NCBI RefSeq assembly: GCF_014196505.1
Contig: NZ_JACIDW010000011.1
Location: forward strand, 62,001 to 126,000
DNA: 64,000 nt
Direction: 5' to 3'
Origin: Rhizobium metallidurans
GTDB taxonomy: Bacteria; Pseudomonadota; Alphaproteobacteria; Rhizobiales; Rhizobiaceae
Shown one piece after another: positions 1 through 8,954 of the stretch. Numbering within the stretch: position 1 is the stretch's first letter; the number at the start of each line of letters is the position of its first letter. Below the pieces are notes generated by a model. The model made no database searches. It worked only from the letters and a program-made list of their open reading frames with translations, and was not told the origin of the DNA. The translations under genes and the position numbers were made by a program.

Positions 1-93
1 CCGCGTCCGGCTTTCACCGGCTCGATATCGGGCGGAAACCGGTGCGTTGCCGCGCATGGGATCGTTCACGCGCGGCACCGGATCGGGTCTTGA

Positions 94-954
<861 letters not shown>

Positions 955-1142
955 GAGAATTCCTTAAACTTCGATCTTTATCGTTGGAGGCGAGGGCCTC
1001 CGGGAATTGTGATTGGCGGGATGCGATCTGCTCTATCGCATGCAGGGCTAAAATGGAATGATTTTTCGGGACGGCCGGGTTCCCGATCACGGCTGCGCAA
1101 CGACATACGGCAGGTGCTGCCGCAGGACTGAAAGGCATTGGA

Positions 1143-2009
1143 ATGACAAAGGCGAAAAACGGCAGGTTGCGGCGCAAGGACGGCGTCTGGGATCCGTTGA
1201 AATCAAGCGAGACAGACAAGCAGCGCGCCGAAGCCGTGCCGAAAACGCCGCAGACCCTGTCGCCGGCCTATCGCCTTGCCTATGCCGATCAGGACTTCCT
1301 GTGCCGCGAGGAACTGCGGCCGATCCGCCTGCAACTGGAGCTGCTGAAGCCCGAGATGCTGCTCACCGAGCTCGGCATCAAGTCGACCGTCGTGATGTTC
1401 GGCGGCGCCCGTATTCCGGCGCCCGGCCAGAGCGCCTGGGCTGCCCGCAACGAAACCCAGCGCACCAATCTGGAAGCGGCGTCCGTCTATTACGACGAGG
1501 CGCGCAAGTTCGCCCGCCTGTGCTCGAAACACGCCGCCGGCTTCGATTTCCACGAATATGTCGTCGTGACCGGCGGCGGTCCGGGCGTGATGGAGGCGGG
1601 TAACCGGGGTGCCGCCGACGAGGGCGCGCCCTCCATCGGTCTCAACATCGTGCTGCCGCATGAGCAGGCGCCGAACGTCTATGTGACGCCGGAACTCAGC
1701 TTCAACTTCCACTACTTCGCCATCCGCAAGATGCATTTCATGATGCGCGCCAAGGCGATCGCCGTCTTCCCGGGCGGCTTCGGCACGCTGGACGAATTCT
1801 TCGAGTGCCTGACGCTGATCCAGACAGGCCGCATGGAAAAGATGCCGCTCATCCTCTTCGGTGAAAAATTCTGGAAAAGCATCGTCAATTTCGACGCGCT
1901 TGCCGAATTCGGCACGATCGCGCCCGACGACGTCAACCTGATCAGCTTCGTCGACACCGCCGACGCCGCTTGGAAGATCATTCAGGAATTCTACGAGCAC
2001 CCGGAGTAG
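1143..2009 (+). CDS. LOG-family protein (TIGR00730-type; possible nucleoside 5'-monophosphate phosphoribohydrolase)
   Basis: This 288-aa protein has the two LOG signatures: GGGPGVMEAGNRGA at residues 144-157 and PGGFGTLDEFFE at 210-221. LOG enzymes release the base from (cytokinin) nucleoside monophosphates, but many bacterial members with a long N-terminal part, as here (about 80 residues before the Rossmann-like core), have no proven substrate. The motif arginine and glutamates are kept, so the fold and a phosphoribohydrolase-type activity are well supported; a cytokinin role is not. It stands alone, divergent from dapD. Confidence 0.85.
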   Translation: MTKAKNGRLRRKDGVWDPLKSSETDKQRAEAVPKTPQTLSPAYRLAYADQDFLCREELRPIRLQLELLKPEMLLTELGIKSTVVMFGGARIPAPGQSAWAARNETQRTNLEAASVYYDEARKFARLCSKHAAGFDFHEYVVVTGGGPGVMEAGNRGAADEGAPSIGLNIVLPHEQAPNVYVTPELSFNFHYFAIRKMHFMMRAKAIAVFPGGFGTLDEFFECLTLIQTGRMEKMPLILFGEKFWKSIVNFDALAEFGTIAPDDVNLISFVDTADAAWKIIQEFYEHPE

Positions 2010-2025
2010 GGCGCTCAAGGGCCGC

Positions 2026-2445
2026 TCACGGGGCGTCGCCGGCCTTCTTCGGCCGGCCGCCCTTGGCGCCGTTCGCCCGGCTGGCGGCCGCTTTCGCGGG
2101 CGAGCGGGATTGCCCGCCACGGCGTTGCGCCTCCATGAAGCTTCTGGTGCCGAACACGCCGTTCATCAGGCCTGATATCGTGTAGTCGGCATCGAGGCTT
2201 TCCCAGTGAAGGCCGGTTTCGCCAAGCAGTTCGACCTCCGCAAGCTCGGCCACGGTCGCCTCTTCCAATCCCTGCAGCGCCCGCGCGGGGAAGATAAACG
2301 ATGCGCCATTGGTGAAATCCAGGATGATGCGCTCCGAAGCGGCGTCGAAGCGAACCGTCGCGGGTATCGGTCGTTCGGCACGCTCCGCCTCCCAGCGCTG
2401 CTTCGCCTCCGCGAGTTCGGCGTCGGTGATCTTGTTTGTGGCCAT
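2026..2445 (-). CDS. DUF2442 domain-containing protein
   Basis: This 139-aa protein (from ATG 2445) looks like the DUF2442 family: an N-terminal ITDAELAEAKQRWEAERA helix, a beta-rich centre with the family-like LDFTNGASFIFP and LLGETGLHWESLDADYTI, then a lysine/arginine-rich tail (RANGAKGGRPKKAGDAP) of the AT-hook-like GRPKK type. An in-frame TTG lies at 2466, but the ATG gives a better N-terminus. DUF2442 genes often sit beside DUF4160 genes as toxin-antitoxin-like pairs; no partner is visible here. The basic tail suggests nucleic-acid contact (inference). Confidence 0.7.
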   Translation of the reverse strand: MATNKITDAELAEAKQRWEAERAERPIPATVRFDAASERIILDFTNGASFIFPARALQGLEEATVAELAEVELLGETGLHWESLDADYTISGLMNGVFGTRSFMEAQRRGGQSRSPAKAAASRANGAKGGRPKKAGDAP

Positions 2446-2452
2446 GGCAAAA

Positions 2453-2477
2453 AAATAACCCAACAACTTGGGTATTT
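2453..2477. promoter_or_regulatory. operator-like inverted repeat upstream of the DUF2442 gene
   Basis: AAATAACCCAA (2453-2463) and TTGGGTATTT (2468-2477) form an almost perfect inverted repeat with a 4-base centre and one extra A in the left arm. It lies just upstream of ATG 2445, where an autoregulatory operator would be expected. Assignment as an operator is inference. Confidence 0.4.
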
Positions 2478-2490
2478 CAATTGCACGAAA

Positions 2491-2517
2491 AGCCCGCCGC
2501 GATGGTCGCGGCGGGCT
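2491..2517 (-). terminator. rho-independent terminator of the EF-hand gene
   Basis: A 12-bp GC-rich stem (2491-2502 with 2506-2517, 3-base loop) is followed on the minus strand by TTTTC. It lies 37 bases past the stop of the leftward EF-hand gene. Confidence 0.8.
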
Positions 2518-2553
2518 CGGTTGTCGGTCGTTTCCTGCCTTACAGGCCCGGTC

Positions 2554-3195
2554 TTACAGGAACGGGCGTTGCGGCATGTCGGCGATCGAGATGACGCCGT
2601 CCTTGTTGGTGTCCATGCGCGTGAAGAACTTCTCGAAGGCCGCTTCGGCTTCCTGCTTGGAAATCTGGCCGTTCTCGTCGGTGTCGATCCGCTGCATCAG
2701 CATCAGGTCGCGCATCATGCCGGGGCCGCGCATGCCGTTGCGGCCGGGACCACGGTTGGCTTCGGGCTGCGGCGGTGCGGGCTGGCCCGCGTCGGCATCG
2801 GCCGGCGGCGGTGCCGGTGGTGCTTCGTCGTCGGCGGCCATGTCGTCCGCGGATGCCTTGATCTTGGCGATCTGCGCTTCCTGATACTTGCGGATTTCCC
2901 CTGGTGTCAGCGAGCCGTCATTGTCGGTATCGATCGCCGCGAAGATCGTCGTCATGCCGGTCGTGGCTTCGTCCTTGGAGATCTGGCCATCCTTGTTGGT
3001 GTCGAACTGCTGCAGCATGCGCACGAAGACGACTTCGCGCATGACAGGTCCGCGCATTTCGCCGCCCATCATCATGTGACGGGGCTTCTGCGGATGCTTC
3101 TGCTTGTCGCCGGGCGCGGCAAAACTGCTGCCGGCTGCGGCACCGACGATCAGGACGGAGGAAAGTGCGGCCAGTATCAGCTTGTTCCGAGACAT
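2554..3195 (-). CDS. secreted EF-hand calcium-binding protein
   Basis: From ATG 3195 the product has 213 aa. It begins with a clear Sec signal peptide (MSRNKLILAALSSVLIVGAA, cleavage near SSFA-AP), so it acts in the periplasm or outside. Four EF-hand loops follow: FDTNKDGQISKDE and IDTDNDGSLTPGE in the first half, IDTDENGQISKQE and MDTNKDGVISIAD in the second. All have Asp/Asn at the calcium-coordinating positions, and a Pro/Ala-rich linker (APPAPPPADADAG) separates the pairs. An in-frame GTG lies 15 bases upstream, but AAAGGA is placed correctly for the ATG. The role is unknown beyond calcium binding. Confidence 0.82.
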   Translation of the reverse strand: MSRNKLILAALSSVLIVGAAAGSSFAAPGDKQKHPQKPRHMMMGGEMRGPVMREVVFVRMLQQFDTNKDGQISKDEATTGMTTIFAAIDTDNDGSLTPGEIRKYQEAQIAKIKASADDMAADDEAPPAPPPADADAGQPAPPQPEANRGPGRNGMRGPGMMRDLMLMQRIDTDENGQISKQEAEAAFEKFFTRMDTNKDGVISIADMPQRPFL

Positions 3196-3305
3196 TTGGG
3201 TTCCTTTCACTGTGCGATCTCAATGCGGATCACAGACGAAAAGGTAGGGCGCGCTCGCCCGATTACCCAGTTAAACATCGGTAAGCTGGATGAAACTTTC
3301 GTAAT

Positions 3306-4013
3306 TTAGCCCGAGATCTTGCCAAGGAAATCAGTGAGATCGTCGGTCACGAAGTCGATGTGGTCGTCCTCGCCGCTGGTCTTTTCCCACCACTCGACGA
3401 CCGTGTCCTCGAGGTTGTTGGGCACTAGGAGAACGGTCTGCATGCCAAGCGCCTTGGGCACTGTCAGGTTGCGCGGCAGATCCTCGAACATCGCCGCCTT
3501 GCGCGTCTCGACGCGCTTCAGCTGGGTGAACTTGTCATAGGTTTCCTGCGCCGGCTTCGGCACGAATTCCGCCGCGACGATATCGAAGATGTCGTCGAAA
3601 TGGTCGAGAATGCCGAGGGCGCCGGCCGCCATTTCCGCATGCTTGACGCTGCCATTGGTGAAGATGAACTTGCGGCCCGGCAGGGATTTGATCGCGGCGC
3701 CCAGTTCCGGCTGCGCCGTCAGGCTGGAATAATCGATCGCATGCGCCTTCTCCAGGAAGTCGTTGGGGTCGACGCCGTGGTGGATCATCAGCCCCTGCAG
3801 CGTCGTGCCATGCTCCAGATAATACTGCTTCTGCAGCTTGCGCGCCTCATTGCGCTCCATTTGCAGCAGCGTCGAGACATAGGACGTCATGTTCGTGTCG
3901 ATCTGCGCGAACAGATTGACGTGATGCGGATAGAGTGTGTTGTCGAGGTCGAAGACCCACTCTGTCACATGCGCGAAGTCGGAATGGGTGGGCGTGCGAT
4001 CGATCTTGCTCAT
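3306..4013 (-). CDS. HAD-family pyrimidine 5'-nucleotidase
   Basis: The 235-aa protein carries HAD motif I DLDNTLY (nucleophile Asp22 and acid/base Asp24), motif II in FTNGS, a lysine in PKPAQETYDKF and motif IV MFEDLPRNL. This pattern fits the SDT1/pyrimidine 5'-nucleotidase group of HAD phosphatases, which dephosphorylate UMP/CMP-like nucleotides. The ATG at 4013 is preceded by AAGG; a longer frame begins 51 bases upstream but its extra residues do not look conserved. It is divergent from the isocitrate lyase-like gene. The exact substrate is inferred. Confidence 0.82.
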   Translation of the reverse strand: MSKIDRTPTHSDFAHVTEWVFDLDNTLYPHHVNLFAQIDTNMTSYVSTLLQMERNEARKLQKQYYLEHGTTLQGLMIHHGVDPNDFLEKAHAIDYSSLTAQPELGAAIKSLPGRKFIFTNGSVKHAEMAAGALGILDHFDDIFDIVAAEFVPKPAQETYDKFTQLKRVETRKAAMFEDLPRNLTVPKALGMQTVLLVPNNLEDTVVEWWEKTSGEDDHIDFVTDDLTDFLGKISG

Positions 4014-4133
4014 GCCTGCCTTATGGCACGCGTCGCGTTCGATTGAAATCCGGAATGCGACCATTCACGCCCGTTGATTGATCGCCTTACGTGATCGCAC
4101 TAGCTTTCCGGCACACGAAGTGAGGAGGAGACG

Positions 4134-4904
4134 ATGAAACAGGCTGAGAAGGCAAAGACGTTCGGCGCGCTGCACCAGAAGGGCAATCCTGTCGTTCTCT
4201 ACAATGTGTGGGACGCGGGAACGGCAAAGGCCGTGACCGAGGCCGGCGCCAAGGCGCTGGCGACCGGCAGCTGGTCGGTCGCGGCCGCGCAGGGCTATGG
4301 CGATGGCGAGAAGATCCCGATGGAAGCGCTGGTCGCAACGACCCGCCAGATCACCGCGGCCAACGACCTGCCGCTCTCCGTCGATTTCGAGGGCGGCTAT
4401 TCCACCGATCCCTTAGGCGCCGCCGCGAATGTCGAGCAACTGATCGATGCCGGCGCGATCGGCATCAATTTCGAGGATCAGGTGGTGGGCGGTGATGGGC
4501 TGCACCCGGTCGAGAAGCAGGCCGCTCGCATCCGCGCCATCCGCGAGATGGCGGATCGCCGCGGCATCCCCTTCTTCATCAATGCGCGCACCGACCTGTT
4601 CTTGCGCGAGGGCGATCTTTCGAAACATGCCGGTCTGGTCGAGGAGGCGCTGGAGCGTGGCAAGGCCTATGCGGCCGCTGGTGCCGATGGTTTCTTCGTG
4701 CCGTGGCTTATCGATGAAGCCTTGATCGAGAAGATCTGCGCCGCGTCGCCGCTGCCGGTGAACATCATGATGCGGCCGGGCGCGCCTGATGTGAAGACGC
4801 TGGCGAAGCTCGGCGTCGCCCGTGTCAGCTATGGGCCGGGGCCGTACAGGGCGATGATGGAGAAGTTGAAAGAAGCGGCTGCGGCGGTTTACGGGACGCT
4901 GTGA
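4134..4904 (+). CDS. isocitrate lyase/phosphoenolpyruvate mutase family protein
   Basis: This 256-aa protein has the alpha/beta-barrel fold of the ICL/PEP mutase superfamily, with metal-binding motifs SVDFEGGYS and INFEDQ and the segment INARTDLF. It lacks the KKCGH-type loop of true isocitrate lyase, so it is more likely a small carbon-carbon or phosphorus-carbon bond lyase or oxaloacetate decarboxylase-like enzyme; the substrate is unknown. A strong GAGGAGGAG ribosome site precedes the ATG. Downstream lies a large inverted repeat. Confidence 0.82.
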   Translation: MKQAEKAKTFGALHQKGNPVVLYNVWDAGTAKAVTEAGAKALATGSWSVAAAQGYGDGEKIPMEALVATTRQITAANDLPLSVDFEGGYSTDPLGAAANVEQLIDAGAIGINFEDQVVGGDGLHPVEKQAARIRAIREMADRRGIPFFINARTDLFLREGDLSKHAGLVEEALERGKAYAAAGADGFFVPWLIDEALIEKICAASPLPVNIMMRPGAPDVKTLAKLGVARVSYGPGPYRAMMEKLKEAAAAVYGTL

Positions 4905-4937
4905 GGTAGACCCCTGTGAGATAGACGTAAGATAGAG

Positions 4938-4972
4938 CCCTCCCCAACCCCTCCCCACAAGGGGGAGGGGCT
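4938..4972. repeat. 35-bp left arm of a long inverted repeat (REP-like element)
   Basis: This 35-base arm (4938-4972) is an exact reverse complement of 5055-5089. Each arm itself contains a palindromic core CCCCTCCCC-ACAA-GGGGGAGGGG. The pair could fold into a 35-bp stem. Related sequence lies between frcB and frcC. Confidence 0.85.
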
Positions 4973-5054
4973 TGCTGGGCGCGCCCTCTCCACGAGACCG
5001 AAGCCTCTAGACATATGCTGATGATGTGAGATGGCACAAAGGGCGCAACAAGTT

Positions 5055-5089
5055 AGCCCCTCCCCCTTGTGGGGAGGGGTTGGGGAGGG
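5055..5089. repeat. 35-bp right arm of the same inverted repeat
   Basis: Exact reverse complement of 4938-4972. The 82-base spacer holds no gene. The pair sits between the convergent ends of the isocitrate lyase-like gene and argB, so it may act as a terminator or RNA-stabilising hairpin (inference). Confidence 0.85.
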
Positions 5090-5125
5090 GACTTCATCCC
5101 GACCGCAGCAGAAAAAATACCGCCC

Positions 5126-6019
5126 TCAGGGAACGATCAGCGTTCCCGCGCCGCGCTCGGTGAAGATCTCGAGCAGCACGGAATGGGCGGTCTTGCCGTT
5201 GAGGATGACGACGCCCTGGACGCCGGCCTTGATGGCGTCGATGCAGGTTTCGACCTTCGGGATCATGCCGCCGGAAATCGTGCCGTCGGCGATCAGCTGG
5301 TGCGCCTGCGAGACGGAGAGTTCCTTGATCAGGTTGCCCTGCTTGTCGAGCACGCCGGGAACGTCGGTGAGGAACAGGAGGCGCGTCGCGTTGAGCGCCC
5401 CGGCGATCGCGCCTGCGAAGGTATCGGCGTTGATGTTATAGGTCGCGCCGTCGCGGCCCGGGGCGACCGGGGCGATGACGGGGATCATTTCCGAGCGGGC
5501 GAGCAGGTCGATCAGCGTCCGGTCGACTTCCACGACCTCGCCGACGAAGCCGAGGTCGAGCACGCGCTCGATGTTGCTATCCGGGTCCTTGATGGTCTTG
5601 CGCGCCTTTTCGGCGAAGACCATGTTGCCGTCCTTGCCGCACAGGCCGATCGCCCATTCGCCCGTCTGGTTGATGAGGGCGACGATTTCCTTGTTGATCG
5701 AGCCGGCGAGAACCATCTCGACGATCTCGACCGTCTTGGCGTCGGTGACGCGCAGGCCGCCTTCGAATTTCGATTCGATGCCCATCTTCGTCAGCATGGC
5801 GCCGATCTGCGGTCCGCCGCCGTGAACGACGATCGGATTGACGCCCGATTGCTTCAGGAGCGCGATATCGCTGGCAAACGCCTTGCCGAGCTCGGGATTG
5901 CCCATCGCATGGCCGCCGTATTTCACGACGATCGTCTTGTTCTCGTAACGCTGCATGAAGGGCAGCGCCTGCGCCAGCAGCCGTGCCTGGATTACGCTTT
6001 CGGTCTCGGTCTCGGTCAT
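5126..6019 (-). CDS. argB: acetylglutamate kinase
   Basis: ArgB phosphorylates N-acetyl-L-glutamate, the second step of arginine synthesis. The 297-aa sequence has the amino-acid-kinase fold: [11 protein letters not shown] (phosphate loop and Lys), [10 protein letters not shown], and the nucleotide-binding region near [16 protein letters not shown]. The extra N-terminal helix before the kinase core (residues about 1-27) is the feature of arginine-inhibited hexameric enzymes, so feedback control is likely. ATG 6019 starts the frame. Confidence 0.96.
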   Translation of the reverse strand: MTETETESVIQARLLAQALPFMQRYENKTIVVKYGGHAMGNPELGKAFASDIALLKQSGVNPIVVHGGGPQIGAMLTKMGIESKFEGGLRVTDAKTVEIVEMVLAGSINKEIVALINQTGEWAIGLCGKDGNMVFAEKARKTIKDPDSNIERVLDLGFVGEVVEVDRTLIDLLARSEMIPVIAPVAPGRDGATYNINADTFAGAIAGALNATRLLFLTDVPGVLDKQGNLIKELSVSQAHQLIADGTISGGMIPKVETCIDAIKAGVQGVVILNGKTAHSVLLEIFTERGAGTLIVP

Positions 6020-6179
6020 CGGATACCCCGCGGAAAATGGTTGCGGCCTTTTATCGCAAGTTTTTGACAGATGGAATAATCAAGAGCGGATAAGTTTGCG
6101 CTATTTGCCGGCGCGCGCCGTCTTGCCAAGCGCGCCGGCTCCTCCATAGTTAGCAGGGAGATCGGGCAAGAGGCGTGGC

Positions 6180-6719
6180 ATGACGAGCGAGGAAATCGCA
6201 GCGTTGATCGGTAGGGTCGCAATGCGCGACCGGCAGGCGTTCACAGCCCTCTATCGCCAGACAAGCCCGAAACTTTTCGCCATCTGTCTGCGTATCTTGA
6301 AGGACAGGACGGAGGCGGAGGAAGCACTGCAGGAGGTCTACATCAAGATCTGGCAGCGCGCTTCGGCCTTCGCGGTCTCTTCGGGAACGCCTTCATCCTG
6401 GCTTGCCGCGATAGCGCGCAACCAGGCGATCGATACTCTGAGAAGCCGCAAGCCGGTCGCGGATGAACTGGGCAGTGCATATGACCTTGCAGATGGCGAA
6501 CTCAGTCCCGAGGATACAACTGTGATCCGCGATGAAGGAAGGCGGATTGACACCTGCATGGAACAGTTGGAAGCTGATCGCGCGGTGGCGGTCAGGCGGG
6601 CTTATGTCGAAGGGCTGAGCTATCAGGAACTGGCCGATGAGTTCGGCGTGCCCCTGAATACGATGCGCACATGGCTGCGGCGCAGCCTATTGAAGCTGAG
6701 AGAGTGCCTGGAACGATGA
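6180..6719 (+). CDS. ECF-type RNA polymerase sigma factor
   Basis: This 179-aa protein has sigma region 2 (ALYRQTSPKLFAICLRILKD, then EEALQEVYIKIWQRA) and region 4 with its helix-turn-helix (LSYQELADEFGVPLNTMRTW); there is no region 1 or 3, as usual for ECF factors. It is coupled by an ATGA overlap to an RskA-like membrane anti-sigma gene, and a fasciclin-domain gene follows. That arrangement resembles the SigK/RskA type. The 160-base region upstream contains GGAAT-N16-GTTT (from about 6072), which loosely resembles an ECF promoter. Confidence 0.93.
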   Translation: MTSEEIAALIGRVAMRDRQAFTALYRQTSPKLFAICLRILKDRTEAEEALQEVYIKIWQRASAFAVSSGTPSSWLAAIARNQAIDTLRSRKPVADELGSAYDLADGELSPEDTTVIRDEGRRIDTCMEQLEADRAVAVRRAYVEGLSYQELADEFGVPLNTMRTWLRRSLLKLRECLER

Positions 6720-7444
6720 CGTCGTCCGATCAAAGCAAGGGAGGTCGCTCCCGCGATGAGGTACTCGCCGGCGAGTATGTTCTCGGCGTTCTGTCTTTTC
6801 AGGATCGCCGTGTCGTCGAGGACCGCATGCGCGTCGACCGGCAGTTCGCGGCGATCGTCGGTCGCTGGGAAGCGAACCTCTCAACGTTCAACGACGACTA
6901 CGATGCCGTTACCCCCAGTCAGGAAACCTTCAAGCAGGTCGAAGCGCGTCTGTTCGGCGTACCGCAGCAGGTCGCCGCGCCGGGCAGGGGCGTCTGGAAC
7001 TCCATCTTCTTCTGGCGCTGTCTCGCCGCCGTCTCGCTCGTCATCACCTCGGCGGCATTGTCGCTGACGGTGGCGACGGTCTCGCCGTTGAAGCCGACCG
7101 TCCCGCCGCTGGTCGCTCAATTGTCGGCACCCGCCGGCCAGGTCAATCTGCTCGCGTCTTACGAGGCGCAGACCGGCCGGATGCGGATCGTTCCGGTCGC
7201 AGCGGGCAAGCCGGAGGAGAAGTCGCTCGAACTGTGGTTGCTGCCCGAGAGCGGCACGCCGAAATCGCTCGGCATCTTCGCCGCGGGAGAAGGCGGCGAT
7301 GGCGAACTGGTGATCCCCGTGGACATGCGCTCCGCGATCGGCGAGGGCACGAATTTCGCGGTCAGCCTCGAGCCCTTCGGCGGCTCGCCGACGGGCGCGC
7401 CGACCGGCCCCGTGGTCGCAAGCGGCGCCGCGCGCCGGCCGTGA
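6716..7444 (+). CDS. anti-sigma factor, RskA-like
   Basis: From ATG 6716, which overlaps the sigma stop as ATGA, the product has 242 aa. The N-terminal cytoplasmic part (LAGEYVLGVLSFQDRRVVED) resembles the sigma-binding domain of anti-sigma-K factors. One membrane helix follows at about residues 95-118 (CLAAVSLVITSAALSLTVA), then an outer domain with the RskA-type ELWLLPESGTPKSLGIF. It probably holds the upstream ECF factor at the membrane and releases it after a signal. No HxxxCxxC zinc motif is seen. A longer frame from 6671 lies inside the sigma gene and is not preferred. Confidence 0.88.
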   Translation: MTSSDQSKGGRSRDEVLAGEYVLGVLSFQDRRVVEDRMRVDRQFAAIVGRWEANLSTFNDDYDAVTPSQETFKQVEARLFGVPQQVAAPGRGVWNSIFFWRCLAAVSLVITSAALSLTVATVSPLKPTVPPLVAQLSAPAGQVNLLASYEAQTGRMRIVPVAAGKPEEKSLELWLLPESGTPKSLGIFAAGEGGDGELVIPVDMRSAIGEGTNFAVSLEPFGGSPTGAPTGPVVASGAARRP

Positions 7445-7451
7445 GACAGGC

Positions 7452-7480
7452 TGAAACTTTTTCCATCCACCCTTCGTAGA
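7452..7480 (+). promoter_or_regulatory. candidate ECF-type promoter for the fasciclin gene
   Basis: TGAAAC (7452-7457), a 17-base spacer and CGTAGA (7475-7480) match the usual ECF promoter shape, 70 bases upstream of the fasciclin start. If correct, the adjacent sigma factor controls this gene. Inference from pattern only. Confidence 0.4.
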
Positions 7481-7549
7481 TCCTCATGTCCGTGCGACGC
7501 CGATGCATTCAGCCGGCGACCCGCGAGCGGACTGATGAGGAGAACAGTC

Positions 7550-8107
7550 ATGATCAAGTCCGCGCTGCGCACGGCAGCCCTTGCAGTCGCCGTATCCGCA
7601 ATCGCTTTCACCGCGCAGGCCAAGAACCCGATGGTCGGCGGCGCCGCCATGTATCCGACCAAGAACATCGTCGAAAATGCCATGAAGTCGAAGGATCACA
7701 CGACGCTCGTGGCCGCCGTCAAGGCAGCCGGCCTGGTCTCGACGCTCGAAGGCAAGGGTCCGTTCACGGTCTTCGCGCCGACCAACGAAGCCTTCGCGGC
7801 ACTGCCCGCCGGCACCGTCGATACGCTGCTGAAGCCGGAGAACAAGGCAAAGCTCGTGAAGATTCTCACCTGCCACGTCGTTGCCGCCGACGCGATGGCC
7901 AAGACCGTCGCCAAGATGATCAAGGATGACGGTGGCGAGCACGACATCAAGACCGTCGGCGGCTGCGTGCTGAAGGCCAAGGAAAGCATGGGCAAGATCA
8001 CGCTGACCGACGAGAGCGGCGGTGTCGCCAATGTCACGATCGCCGACGTCAAGCAGTCGAACGGCGTCATCCACGTCGTCGACAAGGTTCTGCTGCCGAA
8101 GATGTAA
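7550..8107 (+). CDS. secreted fasciclin-domain protein
   Basis: The 185-aa product (ATG 7550, ribosome site GAGGAGAA) begins with a signal peptide (SALRTAALAVAVSAIAFTAQA). It then has one FAS1 domain with the H1 motif GPFTVFAPTNEAFAALP and the H2-like NGVIHVVDKVLLP at the end. Fasciclin domains mediate adhesion or matrix contact outside the cell. It follows the ECF/anti-sigma pair and is probably part of its output. A GC-rich terminator lies just behind the stop. Confidence 0.9.
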   Translation: MIKSALRTAALAVAVSAIAFTAQAKNPMVGGAAMYPTKNIVENAMKSKDHTTLVAAVKAAGLVSTLEGKGPFTVFAPTNEAFAALPAGTVDTLLKPENKAKLVKILTCHVVAADAMAKTVAKMIKDDGGEHDIKTVGGCVLKAKESMGKITLTDESGGVANVTIADVKQSNGVIHVVDKVLLPKM

Positions 8108-8131
8108 CCGATAGTTCAGGCAGCAACGGGG

Positions 8132-8159
8132 GGCGCCCCATATGCCCGGGGCGCCTCTT
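8132..8159 (+). terminator. rho-independent terminator of the fasciclin gene
   Basis: GGCGCCCC (8132-8139) pairs with GGGGCGCC (8148-8155), followed by TCTTT on the plus strand. It sits between the convergent fasciclin and engB stops. Confidence 0.7.
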
Positions 8160-8816
8160 TCACTTCCAGTTGTCGACGCCAACGGTCAGCGCGATCGCCG
8201 CGCGCAGATCGTCCAGCCCCTCGCTCTTCTCCGAGGAGGTGGCGATGATGCCGGGATAGGCGGCGGGGCGTTTCTTGATCTTTTCGGCCGTCTCCGCCAG
8301 GAGCTTGACCACGGCTGGCGGCTTGATCTTGTCGGTCTTGGTCAGGACCACCTGATAGGAGACGGCGGCCTTGTCGAGCAGGTCGAGAACCTCGTCGTCG
8401 TTCTTCTTGATGCCGTGGCGGCTGTCGATCAGCACATAGACGCGCTTCAGCGTCGCGCGCCCGCGCAGGTAGTCGAACACCAGCTTGGTCCAGGCGTCGA
8501 CATGCTCCTTGGGCGCCTTGGCGTAGCCGTAGCCCGGCATGTCGACGAGCGCCATCGGCGGCAGATCGCCGGCCTCTCCGGAATAGCCCTCGGGCACGAA
8601 ATAGTTCAGTTCCTGCGTGCGGCCCGGCGTGTTGGAGGTGCGCGCCAGACCATGCTGGCCGACGAGCGCGTTGATCAGCGACGACTTGCCGACATTCGAG
8701 CGGCCGGCGAAGGCGACCTCGGCCGGCCCTTCAGGCGGCAGAAACTTCAGGGACGGCACGCCGCGGATGAAGATCCAGGGGCGGCCGAAGAGGGGCTTGT
8801 CGTTGTTGTCGGTCAT
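8160..8816 (-). CDS. engB: ribosome biogenesis GTP-binding protein YihA/YsxC (EngB)
   Basis: EngB is an essential GTPase for 50S subunit assembly. The 218-aa protein shows G1 GRSNVGKS (residues 38-46), the G2 region near the conserved TPGRTQ, G3 DMPGYG and G4 TKTDK, all in order. Length fits the family. It lies downstream of yidC on the same strand with a yidC terminator between, so it is probably transcribed separately. Confidence 0.95.
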   Translation of the reverse strand: MTDNNDKPLFGRPWIFIRGVPSLKFLPPEGPAEVAFAGRSNVGKSSLINALVGQHGLARTSNTPGRTQELNYFVPEGYSGEAGDLPPMALVDMPGYGYAKAPKEHVDAWTKLVFDYLRGRATLKRVYVLIDSRHGIKKNDDEVLDLLDKAAVSYQVVLTKTDKIKPPAVVKLLAETAEKIKKRPAAYPGIIATSSEKSEGLDDLRAAIALTVGVDNWK

Positions 8817-8924
8817 TCGGCCTTTTCCAGCGCGTCCAATTCCAGTGAACCTATGGCATTCAGGTTTCGGGCGATTTTGTCAACCGGCAGCGAAGAATGT
8901 CCTGAAAAGCGGGATGCCACAAAA

Positions 8925-8950
8925 GAAAAAGCCCCGCCGAAGCAGGGCTT
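8925..8950 (-). terminator. rho-independent terminator of the rpmH-rnpA-yidC operon
   Basis: On the minus strand AAGCCCTGC-TTCG-GCGGGGCTT (8950-8929) forms a 9-bp stem with a UUCG tetraloop, followed by TTTTC. It begins 5 bases past the yidC stop. Confidence 0.88.
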
Positions 8951-8954
8951 GTCG

